Positions 1 through 10,200 of a DNA stretch of 64,000 nucleotides are shown here, one piece after another (the first letter of the stretch is position 1; each line of letters starts with the position of its first letter). The DNA is from Phoronis australis (taxonomy: Eukaryota > Phoronida > Phoronidae), in contig NMRA01000060.1 of assembly GCA_002633005.1 (NCBI GenBank), positions 227,472-291,471 of the forward strand. The letters are read 5' to 3'. A model generated the notes under the pieces. That model was given only the letters and a program-made list of their open reading frames with translations, had not been told where the DNA came from and did not search any database. Position numbers and translations under genes: made by a program.

Positions 1-473
1 TTTTCTTGTTTGAAGGCTATATTACTACTAATGGCAGCGGAATGCTTCCCTACTGCCGGAAATCCCAAATGTTAGACGAGTCCTATCATAGCGGGAATAG
101 TCAAATGTTAGACGGAATCAAATCCCGAGGTTGCGATGACTTGTTTACTCAATACAACGTGCGTCAAAACTTAGACAATTCTCACTACGACGACTTATGG
201 ACGAGAAATTCTTATGACGAGGTTTTTGAAGAAGTGAGTTCAACCAGCAGTTCAAATGAAACATATCCTACACACTGGCAGTGGAGAAAGCCCTCTATGT
301 ATTCCGTATCGCAGCTCGACCAAGGACTGTCTCCAATGGAAACGTTTATTTTAGGTGTTCCCGTGACAACTTTTGCAGCATTATATACCAATTTGCCTGC
401 CGAACTGTTTGTTTTCTTTATGATCATCTTAACTTTACAACAATGTGTATTACATTCTTTAAACATTCTATAA
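1..473 (+). CDS. Open frame entering from left edge, possible terminal exon
   Basis: The frame is open from the window edge to a TAA at 471-473, about 156 residues. I do not recognise it. The first two thirds are polar and rich in Asp, Ser, Asn and Tyr, with a short internal echo (SQMLD occurs twice, 13 residues apart), like a cytoplasmic tail or linker. The last 45 residues are hydrophobic with a possible membrane segment near the C-terminus. No splice acceptor is evident within the first bases, so if real it would be the 3' part of an exon that begins outside the window. An AATAAA at 2787 could close a long 3' UTR. It may equally be a chance open frame. Confidence 0.25.
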   Translation, partial: FLFEGYITTNGSGMLPYCRKSQMLDESYHSGNSQMLDGIKSRGCDDLFTQYNVRQNLDNSHYDDLWTRNSYDEVFEEVSSTSSSNETYPTHWQWRKPSMYSVSQLDQGLSPMETFILGVPVTTFAALYTNLPAELFVFFMIILTLQQCVLHSLNIL

Positions 474-1042
474 CCTATGTAACTACTGTAAAAATTATTT
501 TGTCGTAAATGTGGGAAAGCTAGTTTGACTTTTGTGTGCCATTATATTTTTCCGTTGGTTTACAAGTGGTTGGATAATGCTGCACGAGAAGGCTGTTGGT
601 CATTGTTACTGACAAGATTCCTGGACAAATTTACCGACATACGGAAAGATCGCGCGCTCTTACCAAGACTGCGATTGTTCTGTATGCGAATTTTGAGTGT
701 ACGGAACCAATTTACTTTTGAACAATTCGAATGGTCGCAGCAAGGTCAACATGTTTTCGCCCCACACCAGTGGTTTACAACGGCTGGTGCGCCGATTTGT
801 CGTTATCGGTAATACGTTACACCAGTCCATGAAAAGTTGTACTTAACTGACAATCTTTCGGCATTTCAATGGTCTTGTCACTCTCTGACGCAAAATGACT
901 GTCACAAATGATGACGTCATGTCGACCAGAATTGTGTCGTGCACATTTGAATGGCACCAACTCAAATGATTCAGAACTGGCGTGTCCTTGTCACGAGAAT
1001 GAACAATGGCGAATATTCATTCTTCTTGTTTAAGCTGCCTCC

Positions 1043-1182
1043 CGTTCAGTAACGCTAGGACCTCGCTTAAAAGCAAGACTTCGCGAGATTACGTGAGATA
1101 TTGCCGTGCATTTTAAATGAGAACACGTGACTTTGACTAGATTTAGCTAGGTCCTAGCGTAGGTCCTAGCGTCTACTGAACG
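1043..1182. mobile_element. MITE, about 140 bp, with near-perfect terminal inverted repeats
   Basis: The left end reads CGTTCAGTA then ACGCTAGGACCT; the right end is the reverse complement (AGGTCCTAGCG, a short insertion, then TACTGAACG). The body holds the core TTCGCGAGAT and a CACGTGA box, both shared with three other places in the window (about 17205, 23090 and 40370). Confidence 0.65.
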
Positions 1183-2216
1183 CACGCCTGGTTGCAGCAG
1201 GTTCTCTCGGATGCACACTCTGCCGGAAACTATGTATCCCTTGTAAATTTGTTTTCGCACTGCAGCGTCCTTGCAAAAATCGCTAATATTTTTCCACAGC
1301 AGTTCTTTTTATGCGAGATTCTTCGTTATTTTCAAACGCTCGGTATCTAATGTGTATATATAGTTTAACCTTGTATCGAAATGTTCTCGAATCACGGAGA
1401 TACTCATGTTTCTAATGTTGCGGGATACCAAGCTGTTAAAGAGGAGAATGCAAAACGTTGGAAACATTTTCAGTATCAGATTCTGGACAGCGGGTGATAT
1501 CATAAGTCATAGAAACTACAGTTGTTTTTATGTGATCTGGTGCAATTTATGTGCCTATAAAGTAGGTCTATAAAACGCGAACAGTGTAATGTTATTTCCT
1601 GTTGAATGTTAATGCATTGTAACGTACCCAGAGATGGAACGCGAATATTGGTGATGGCTCAGGTTTACAATGGCATAAAATTGCGTTAATTGCAAAACCA
1701 AGCCGTGCACGTCTGTAAGAGACGATCATCGTCTGGAAACGCTATTCCGTGAAATGGTAAAAATTTATATCGTTTCTGGCGTTCATCTCAAAATGTCAAT
1801 TTTCATCAGACCGAAAAACTGTGATTATTTGGATAGAGTGGAGTGTTTTAAGTGCTCGGTCTTGGGGATGAGTCAGATTTATCGGAAATTGTATCCCTTG
1901 TAAAGTTAGAAGATGTTGAATGAACGTCGGTAACTTTTCATATTTCACGCTTGACATCTATCTTGAATGACTCGCGTCTGCTTAATGCCGTCGGGTTATG
2001 CTTCGACTAAAATCTGTTCAGACCGTGCGCTGCTTGGTTCAAGTTGTCAAGTAGATTATTTTTCTTATCTGCTGAGGGAGTAGCAACGGAGAACTGTAGG
2101 CCTGTGTCTATGGTAAAAATGTGCCTGCGCTATCGCAGTGCAATGTCATTGAGAATAATGCTATGACGTCATGTAACAATGGTACTAAGTCGTACAACCC
2201 GTTATAGACGGTATAG

Positions 2217-2387
2217 ACGCAGTCGCCATTTTAGTAGTGAGAATCATTTTAGGTTTAAAAAACAACGCACCTGAGACGTGAATTTAACGAGGCACGCGAA
2301 AAAATTACTCTTTGCTCTGTATTTAAGCGCAAAATGCATTGTTTTTAAAACCTAAAAAGAGCCTCACTTTTAAAATGGCGACTGCGT
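2217..2387. mobile_element. MITE, about 170 bp, with roughly 50-bp inverted ends
   Basis: The left arm begins ACGCAGTCGCCATTTTA and runs through TTTTAGGTTTAAAAAACAA; the right arm is its reverse complement (TTGTTTTTAAAACCTAAAAA ... AAAATGGCGACTGCGT) with few mismatches. No coding content; typical non-autonomous DNA transposon structure. Confidence 0.65.
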
Positions 2388-2786
2388 GAATACGGTGCAT
2401 ACATGCAAAAATGCATTGTTGTGTGTGATAATCGTATTTTATGTCAGGTTCCGTTTGCCGTCAAATAGGGAACAAGAAATTTCAGTTCATTCTCCTTCAC
2501 TGTAACTCACCTTTTGGAGATGTGCCGGAAATTTCCGAAGATACGCCTCTCTTATAATAACTTGGTCGCTTGGTTGTCCTACTTTTTCTTTGTTATAAGA
2601 TGTGTTTTCGGAGTGCTCTGAGCCAAACTTGGTGCTGAGATTAAACAATATGCAATTTCGCAATTATTGATAATGTTTGTAATAGTTTAATTACTAGTAT
2701 TGTTTATTGTGTATTTATTTTGTTTGTAACAATTGTAAATTCAGCGTAAAGCATATGCATGAGTTCTTTGCACAGCCATATGCAAA

Positions 2787-2792
2787 ATAAAG
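2787..2792 (+). promoter_or_regulatory. Candidate poly(A) signal AATAAA
   Basis: AATAAA is followed within 30 bases by a T/G-rich stretch. It is the first plus-strand signal of this quality downstream of the left-edge frame, but no transcript is proven. Confidence 0.3.
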
Positions 2793-3356
2793 AATTATTT
2801 AAAGCATTTTGTTTTATTTGCTTTTAAATGAACTCTCAGTTATTGACAGTGCACGGTCGATTTCAAACAGTCTATATTAGTTTTATACTCAACGTCCAGT
2901 CAATAACTTTAAAAGGGAACTGTATTTTATTCTGAACAAATTCTGGATAGTTTTCTATGAATTGTTGATTAATTTCACAAATAATTCAACAACAAAAAGT
3001 AAAGTTATATTCTCTAACGAAGCTCAAAAAGAATTACTGGCTTGGAAAGCTGCGTCTCGTGATGTATTTGGCGGGGGCAAAGTCACTGCCGTGTGTTAGC
3101 GTGCAGACAAGTTGCGTTTTTCATATTGTCGGAATAAGAAATTTTAGTGTGAAATGTCGGGTCACCAGGAATACCTGTTTGAGACGAGGCAACACAAAGT
3201 GATACCCAGTCATCGTCATCGCCAGACGAAAATTTGCCGTTGCAACCTGTCCGTATCAACAATTTACACTGGTGTGACTGTGCCGTGGGCAATGTGGACT
3301 CTAGCCAGCCACCTGCCAGCCAGTACTCAACTCTGTAAACTTGGAGGGTTGGTAAG

Positions 3357-3975
3357 TTACCGACTATAGCTGTATGAAGACTATCGTACCACTGTTTGTT
3401 GAGCTCCATTAACCTCGAAATTCAGACAGCCGTTGACTACCCGGGTATAGTTGACTTATGCTCGTCACCTCGTCGTAAAACTTAGGCTACATCAACACAT
3501 AAAGCTAACGTACCGGCGGGGGGCATGCAAAATCTGGTATACACCGACACTCACATTGTTCGTTGCAGCCGTTTAAGTGGAAAACAATCAAATAAACGTC
3601 ATCTGTTAGCATAATTTGCCGCCTTTTGTAACAAAGAAGTGTCGTCCGTTTCAAAAACAGCACGCTCCTGACACGGCACGCGCGCCATTTCCTAAAATTT
3701 GAGGCGTCTTTCGGCTCGGACATGATGACAGCTTCGCAGCACCAAGATAGTTCTGAAATTCGGTTTTCTGGTATCAAAATACTAAAAACTTGTAACAAAA
3801 TGAAACAACGGTTCCGATAATTTGTTGCAACATGTATGCAACCTAGGAAGCGGCAGCGACGAACACTTAATAAAAGAATCGGGAGAAAAGAAACTGGTAA
3901 AGGTCAGGTGACGTAATCGCAAAAAGCCGACTCAAGAGAACACATCACAATTTTAGCAGCAGCCGATGAACGATC
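3357..3975. repeat. Tandem duplication, copy 1
   Basis: This segment matches 4006-4580 block by block: AGCTGTATGAAGACT, GCATGCAAAATCTGG, CAGCCGTTTAAGTG, AATAAACGTCAT, ATTTCCTAAA, AAACTTGTAA and AATTTGTTG occur in the same order in both, with many substitutions and small indels, so the duplication is old. On the minus strand a GTGAGTGTCGG splice-donor-like site sits just after the AAACGGCTG block and is conserved in the other copy. Confidence 0.7.
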
Positions 3976-4005
3976 GCTAACTTTTCCAACACCGGTAAAT
4001 ATAGC

Positions 4006-4580
4006 CAGTCAGCTAGCTGTATGAAGACTGTCATCAAAATACAGCTAGGTACCACTGTGTGTATTTCTTCCGTAGACCCGAAATTGCACGCAGCCACGGT
4101 AGTTCAGCTCGTCACCGCGCCGTGAAACTTGTATCAAATGTTAAGCTAAAGAACGGACGGGGTGCATGCAAAATCTGGGAATCAACCGATACTCACCTTG
4201 CCCGTTACAGCCGTTTAAGTGAAAAACAATGCAATAAACGTCATTTTCTTGCGTAACTCTCCGCATTTTCTAACAATGAAAAGTATGTCGTCGTTTTGAA
4301 AACAATACGCTCGTGTCACGCGTACGCGCTATTTCCTAAATTTTCGCGACAACTTCGGAGAAGAAAATTTCTTATGAAATTCGGTTTTTCGGTATCGAAA
4401 TTCTAAAAACTTGTAATGAAGTGAAACCAGTTCCAATAATTTGTTGTGACGTGTACACAAGCTCGTGAAAGAACATCAGTTGATTGAAGAATCGGCGAAA
4501 AAAGAAACTGGCCAATAGGTGACGCAATATTTCATGGCGCCGAAAGCAAGGATAAATTATTGTAAAGCAGCCGATACCCT
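4006..4580. repeat. Tandem duplication, copy 2
   Basis: Diverged partner of 3357-3975, same orientation. The minus-strand donor-like site here reads GTGAGTATCGG. Neither copy keeps an open frame shared with the other across the matched region, so a protein-coding role is not supported. Confidence 0.7.
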
Positions 4581-4765
4581 GCCATTCACGTCACTGACAC
4601 ATCAGCCCATCAGCGACCCCTTTCAGGATTTAGTGTTTCTAGCATGAATACGAATCGGCTTTTTGGCACGCAAGTCAGGCATATGTGAGTTTTATTTGTA
4701 TGTTAGAACCGATTAATTGCAACATTATTTTGACTACAGTCACCTTTTAAATTCTGACAGATTGA

Positions 4766-4861
4766 ACGTGCGTGTACCAGTCAATATTGCGCGTGCGTGT
4801 ACCAGTCAATATTGTGCGTGCGTGTACCAGTCAATATTGCGAGTGCGTGTACCCGTCATTA
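4766..4861. repeat. 25-bp tandem repeat, four copies
   Basis: The block CGTGTACCAG recurs at 4771, 4796, 4821 and 4846 (last copy CGTGTACCCG), separated by TCAATATTG and a G/C-rich GCGTG variant. Three inner units are nearly identical. Confidence 0.8.
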
Positions 4862-4937
4862 AGTCATTTTAACCTGAATTCCACCATGTTTATCTAAAAA
4901 CAAAAATCAAATTAGATCTTATAGTTTCATCAAATCA

Positions 4938-4990
4938 GAATAGATACACAGTAAGGAATACTATGAGTATTCCTTAAAGTGTATCTATTC
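4938..4990. repeat. Near-perfect palindrome, 24-bp arms and 5-bp loop
   Basis: GAATAGATACAC...AAGGAATAC at 4938-4961 is answered by GTATTCCTTA...GTATCTATTC at 4967-4990, two mismatches, loop TATGA. Likely the palindromic end of a repeat; no gene is next to it. Confidence 0.65.
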
Positions 4991-5340
4991 CGTTTCTGTT
5001 ACTAAACTTCAGAGTTTATTGTGGTTGGCAAACTCAAAAACTGCGGATTCGAAAATGGCGCATCTACTCAAACCCTGAGACACAAGTTGCCGGCACATTG
5101 GACAATCATTCAAGTGGAAATATTTTCAAACATCAAAGCGCTTCGGTTAATAATTCAACATAAGTAGGCAAACTTAGCTTGATATATTTCCCCGGGTTTT
5201 TACGATTGACCTCGGATCGGAGTTGTTCATAACTTGTATATTCATAATTGGGGACCGCTGGCGTAAAGTATTCAACCGGGGTACTGGGGGCGGGAAAATT
5301 GTTGACGTTCTCCCTTAGTTGGAGTTGTGCTGAATGAGTA

Positions 5341-7080
5341 TTGTTTGGGCTTAAGTTTCGACTGAACTAACTTGCGTTGAAATCTGTTCAATGACGTTTT
5401 TAACTAAAGTGGAACACAAGTGCATCAGGAAGTTTCGCTGTTGATCCAGTAAAATATTTGTATAATAAGTACCTATAACGTTATAATGTTTATAACAAAC
5501 AGGGTGACTTATAACTTCGATTCTGCTGGTAAACCACAAACTGTTTAATGTGATCGGCAAATTCGTTTTTTTTAATAAATTCCGAGAGTCGCTGGTGGTT
5601 ACGATGTTCTTGATGGAAACGGGAAAAGAGTCCTTTCACGGTAAGGAATATTACGAGACCGATTTTATGAGAGTTAAGTCCAGCTTAACAGGGCCAGATG
5701 CAGCTTTAAGTACAGTCATAGTAGATGGAAGAGAGCCAGGAGTCTCCTCCAAATAGAAAGAGGTATACCTGCTTTCTGCGTGATAACATAGTCAACATTC
5801 CCAACTTAGATGCCCTTAATCAATTTATCACTTTTAACAAGATTACTCGGTACATCATCTCGCAATATAAATAAATATGGTGAGAGAGAGGATCATCTCG
5901 TCTACATTCACTTTTCAGTTTAAAGGGTCCAGAAAAAAGCATTTGCACTACGTACGAAGTACAGTTGTTACAAAAAGTAGATATCTTTTGCTTAATAGAA
6001 CCACTGATGTCTCGCTTTTTCATTTTCGAATGTTGGCAACTATACAAACTGTCAGTTGTTTGTAAACCCTTCTTAGAAGGAACACGGGTTTATAGTCACA
6101 TTAAGTTTTAATAGCGTCTTACGTGTCGCATCGAGGTAGTTGCAGGGTATCTTTCCCACAGTGCGGATATTACCAGTCCCCATTTTGATATCGGCGTGGA
6201 TGTCGCATCAGGGTAATTGAGGGGTATTGCTCCCCATATTGCGAACGTTACCAGTCCCCATTTTAATATCGTCCTGCATGTCGCATGGAGGTAGTTGAGG
6301 GATATCGCTCCCTGTAGTGCGAATATTACCTCTCCACATTATAGTATTGTCCTGTATGTCGCATCGAAGTGGTTGCCCGGTATTGTTCCCCATAGTACGA
6401 ATCCTATCAGTCCACATGCACGTTCATTTCCCACTTACTTTATTCGTGCCCCTCCCTCCTCCGCCAGTCAACTTTGTTTTTTTTTGCGTTAGCTTTCTTG
6501 CATTCTAAAGTGCGCCGTTCACAAACAAAATCAGCTATACAGTGTATATAGGGATGGCAATTATTTTGAATGACAACTGAATCTCGAAAATTACGCGGCG
6601 CTTATCTCCGTTCCTGTTTTTCTGCGTACCTGTTGTGACTTAATATTATCTTTTGCAGCTGGTCAAGTGATTTTCAAAATGTTTGTGTTAATCAGGTGAC
6701 ATTGCCTCGAAGGAGAATCTTCAGCATTTTTATACTTTAAATACATCAGTCGTTAAATTTAGAGAACTGTACCCATTGAGATAAATATAGCTCATTGACT
6801 GTACCCACTTCTTCTTTTAAATTCGATGTTTCAAAGGCTGAAAAGTTTTGATTATTGGTCAAGCCACTGTCAAAATGATTACATGAACGTCTTTGAAGCT
6901 CTCTTTGATTGAAAGTAGAGGGACAAAACACAAAACCCTATATTTTGGGCGTAGGTTGGGTTTTCAGCAAGGACATCTATTGGGTAAAATACGAACTGGG
7001 TTGACAGCGCCACTCTGCGGAGAAATTTCTGAAAGCTCGACATATCTCGCGGTATTATGATGTCACGACTGTTTGCTTAG
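5341..7080. other. Intergenic DNA before EFHC1
   Basis: Holds a copy of a dispersed repeat near 5330-5375 (AAGTTTCGACTGAACTAACT, also at 32209) and the 78-bp tandem array at 6119-6420. No exon is supported. Confidence 0.4.
6119..6420. repeat. 78-bp tandem repeat, about four copies
   Basis: The TGTCGCAT anchor recurs at about 6125, 6202, 6280 and 6358, period 77-78 bp, with shared blocks GAGGTAGTTG, GGTATTG, TCCCCATA and ACCAGTCCCCATTTT. Because 78 is a multiple of three, one minus-strand frame stays open over most of the array and reads as a 26-residue repeat containing NIRT.G and CD.QD; one frame-preserving stop (TGA, near 6211) interrupts it. No start, signal or splice site supports a gene. 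Confidence 0.75.
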
Positions 7081-7087
7081 TGATGGT

Positions 7088-7113
7088 CGTAGCAACGTAG
7101 CAACAGCCAATAC
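7088..7113 (+). promoter_or_regulatory. Tandem RFX-like half-sites and CCAAT box upstream of EFHC1
   Basis: Seen: two copies of GTAGCAAC back to back at 7089-7104, each containing AGCAAC, which fits the RFX half-site RRNRAC, followed by a CCAAT at 7107-7111. The block lies about 85 bases upstream of the EFHC1 start codon. Known: many ciliary genes carry RFX X-boxes. The matching upstream half of a full X-box is not seen, so this is suggestive only. Confidence 0.35.
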
Positions 7114-7188
7114 ACTCGTTGTTGATTCATTTAGAAGTGTGGACTCGCTAGCGATTACATTCATAAACACATTTAACGACAAACTACC

Positions 7189-7236
7189 ATGGAGGGCTTA
7201 CCGTTTTTGCCAGGCAACACATTTATAGATCCAACG
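7189..7236 (+). CDS. EFHC1: EFHC1 exon 1 (start codon)
   Basis: Encodes residues 1-16. ATG context is ACCATGG, an excellent Kozak match; ends in phase 0 before GTAAGT. Confidence 0.9.
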
Positions 7237-10200
7237 GTAAGTATTTGTTGCAGATATCTGAGGTATGGTGGTGGACAGTTCACATTCTGTACTGACTTCA
7301 GTGATTCACATGTCCATGTCGAGAAACTGAGTGAAACGCAGCCTCCCAGTGAACGCGTTCCCCCTCGACAAAATCGATACCGATCACTCAATAAATTCGG
7401 ATGATTCGCAACTCCAACGGTATCATGATTTGGTCGTCTGTTATAGGGCAGTTCGCAGCGTTAAGCAGTTTGTTTTCATTGAGAAGTCATTGTATTCTTT
7501 TTATGTGGCATGGAACGGAGGCACATGGAGTCTTTCTGTGTTGAATCCTTCCAGTTCTACCAAATACTTCTGCAATCAACATTTTTCCTATGGCAGTCCT
7601 TCATTCTGTCAACGAAATTGAAGACTGAACTCCACTGCTGTCAATGTCCATGCTGAGATCAAGCAGAAACATATATATATATACAGAGCTGGGTACTTGT
7701 TATGGGGAGGACAGCCTAGACGATGAAGCGGATCAGACAGGGAACCTGTCTTCCCTAACGAGTGCTAACCTCCGAGAAACGGTGGGGTGATCACTCTGTA
7801 CTCCTATACTAAACAACGCCAGCAAGCAATTACCTGTTTATAATAAATTGGTTATCTTGTAATACATATCCTTAAGTGTTTTGTCATCACTATGCAAATT
7901 ATGAAATTGAGCTTGAAAGCTGACCAAAATAGGTTGTGCTATCACCAAGTTACCCATGAGGACCATCAACACTGTCTTGTACAAGGCTGATGGACCAATT
8001 AGGATAGCTGGCTCCGATATCCACTGCCGGAATCCTGCTAATGAAGTTTAACTCATTTGCAATATTCTTGTCAGAATACTTTGCAAACGGTGTGTCATTT
8101 TTACAGAAAACAAGGTTTCATGTCAGTCAGACACTTGGCTATAGGAATGGCTATGCAACTCAGAAGCGACCAGAGGTGGGACTTGGTGGGGAGCCAATTC
8201 ACTACAACCAGTTGTCAGAACAGGAACTGGATGAACTGGCCAATTTCAAACCAACTCTAACATACGGTCAGGCCAAACAAGCGCCCCCTGAGGACTTCAT
8301 TCCTGGCCATGTTGCATGGGATAAAAAGGTAATCTAAATATTTGACAATTTCTGCACGGGTGTTTGCAGAATAGTGTTCGGTTATTTTAAAGTTCAGTGA
8401 CAGTTACAGTCAGAATAAGCTTTCCCCGTTGTTATCTAGAAGTCTCAAAGTTTGTACTGTTTTGCATTGATTACAAATGTTGTCAAGGGGAAGACAGTTT
8501 CAATGCGATAAATGTGCATTTGTGTAGCATGAATACAATTATTGCGTTGTATATGTTTTTATCTAATTGTCATCTTAATCTTTAGGGTTCATACTTTGAC
8601 AAATCTAGCCAGGTATAGTTATGTTTGCTGTTTGTGGCAAGTGCATATCACATGAGTCAGTTTGTATAACTTTTGAGTGAAGAAAAATAAAGTTTACAAA
8701 GCAAAAGATTTTTTTACTGAATGAAGCAAGGGATTACTTTCAGCAAGGAAAAACATCAAACGTCCTTGAAGTAAAAATTATTAGTCTTCTCACGTGCCAT
8801 ATGCCGGTCAAATCGTGTGTCCTATAGTTAAGTCACAAAAGATCTGTTTTCGGACAAGGCTCGAACCCGGGACTTTCAGCTGATTTATAACAGCACAATT
8901 AAGATAGTTCTTTTGTTTTGGAATTATTTGTTTTGGAATTAATAGTTAGGTTATTTTTAGAGTATGAGCAACACAAAATATGTTGCTTTATGTATACAAA
9001 ATAAAATGATCTGATAGGGACACTTGTATAATAAAATTAGTACAGGCAAAATGCAATAAAGTGATATTTAGTACTGTTTGAAATGGAAGCCCCAACAAAA
9101 GGTCAGCAATATCTCATCATGCATGCTGTGGAATTTTAAGGTTGTAAGCTTCTAACACTACTTACTGTTTAATTTAATGATAAGCAATTAGGTTGTTTTG
9201 AATTTTCTTGTAGTATCATCAATTATCCTTGAAAACAAAAAATGATTCTGTCCAATGTTAAATTTATCATGCTCGGGCTCAGAGGATTATACAGCAACGG
9301 AAAACTCATGCGCAATTTGCATCACTTTTTCAGGTACTCCGTTTCAATGCCTACTTCAAACAAACTGTGCATGAGTCGGCAGATGAATACTACAGAGTGC
9401 GTCCAGTAGACATTTATTACTACTTGGAGGATGACAGTATCTCAGTTGTAGAGCCAGTGAGACAGAACAGTGGAATGCCCCAAGGTATGTTTGAATCATA
9501 AGAGAGCATTGATGTATTAGAGCTGGGTGTCATTTTCAATCAATAGATGTCAGGACTAGTTGCTGTTTTGTTTGTTCTTTGTGAATTGTGTGCTGTCATC
9601 TTTTGAGCACTAAGCATAGTTAATGTCTGCTTTTCCTTCAAACGAATAAGAGGAAATCTCAGAGGTCGTTAATGTAAAGGGGTCAGCTGGGACATGGCAC
9701 TGAGATTGGGTGCATTTTTAAAATTTTCTGGTAATACGTTTGATTTGTGTTCGTACCAAATTTGGGATATCAGTTCATATTAAGTGGCTTTAAAAGCATG
9801 ACAGGAAATTGATGTTTTTACTAGCAATTGAAAATCAAACTTCGTCTTCGGCAATGAACCCGGAACAGTTAGAATCTGGACAGTAGGTTAGGGTATATTT
9901 TGGGCAAACTTTTCCCTGATTAGATATAAAAATGGGTCATGTTTCAAGTCCTCTTTCAAGGTATAGACATGGTGTAAGATTTTAGGTCTTGAGTATAAAT
10001 ATGGGTATGATATTTATTGCTACCCAGTTATGATTCTGGTCCTAGAATTGAAAGCCAAGCTGCAGGGAAAGAATATTGCCTCTGTGTTGCGAATGTATTA
10101 TGCAAACTGGTATTTTTATGGTAGAATTCTTGATAAACGAGAAGTAGTATTTATAGTTAAAATCATCCATCTGAAGGAATAGGCTTGTTTTCCTTATTTT

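Larger units (their letters stand above)
474..3356. other. Non-coding stretch with two MITEs; possible 3' UTR
   Basis: No convincing exon is seen on either strand. Apart from the MITEs at 1043-1182 and 2217-2387 it is unique-looking AT-rich DNA. An AATAAA followed by a T/G-rich stretch at 2787-2825 would suit a poly(A) site for the left-edge frame. Confidence 0.4.

Noticed and set aside
525-812. 95-residue open frame
   Set aside because: No family resemblance, no splice signals, and it lies in a stretch better read as non-coding between MITEs.
3083-3409. Minus-strand 108-residue frame
   Set aside because: Overlaps the start of the diverged tandem duplication and is not preserved in the second copy.
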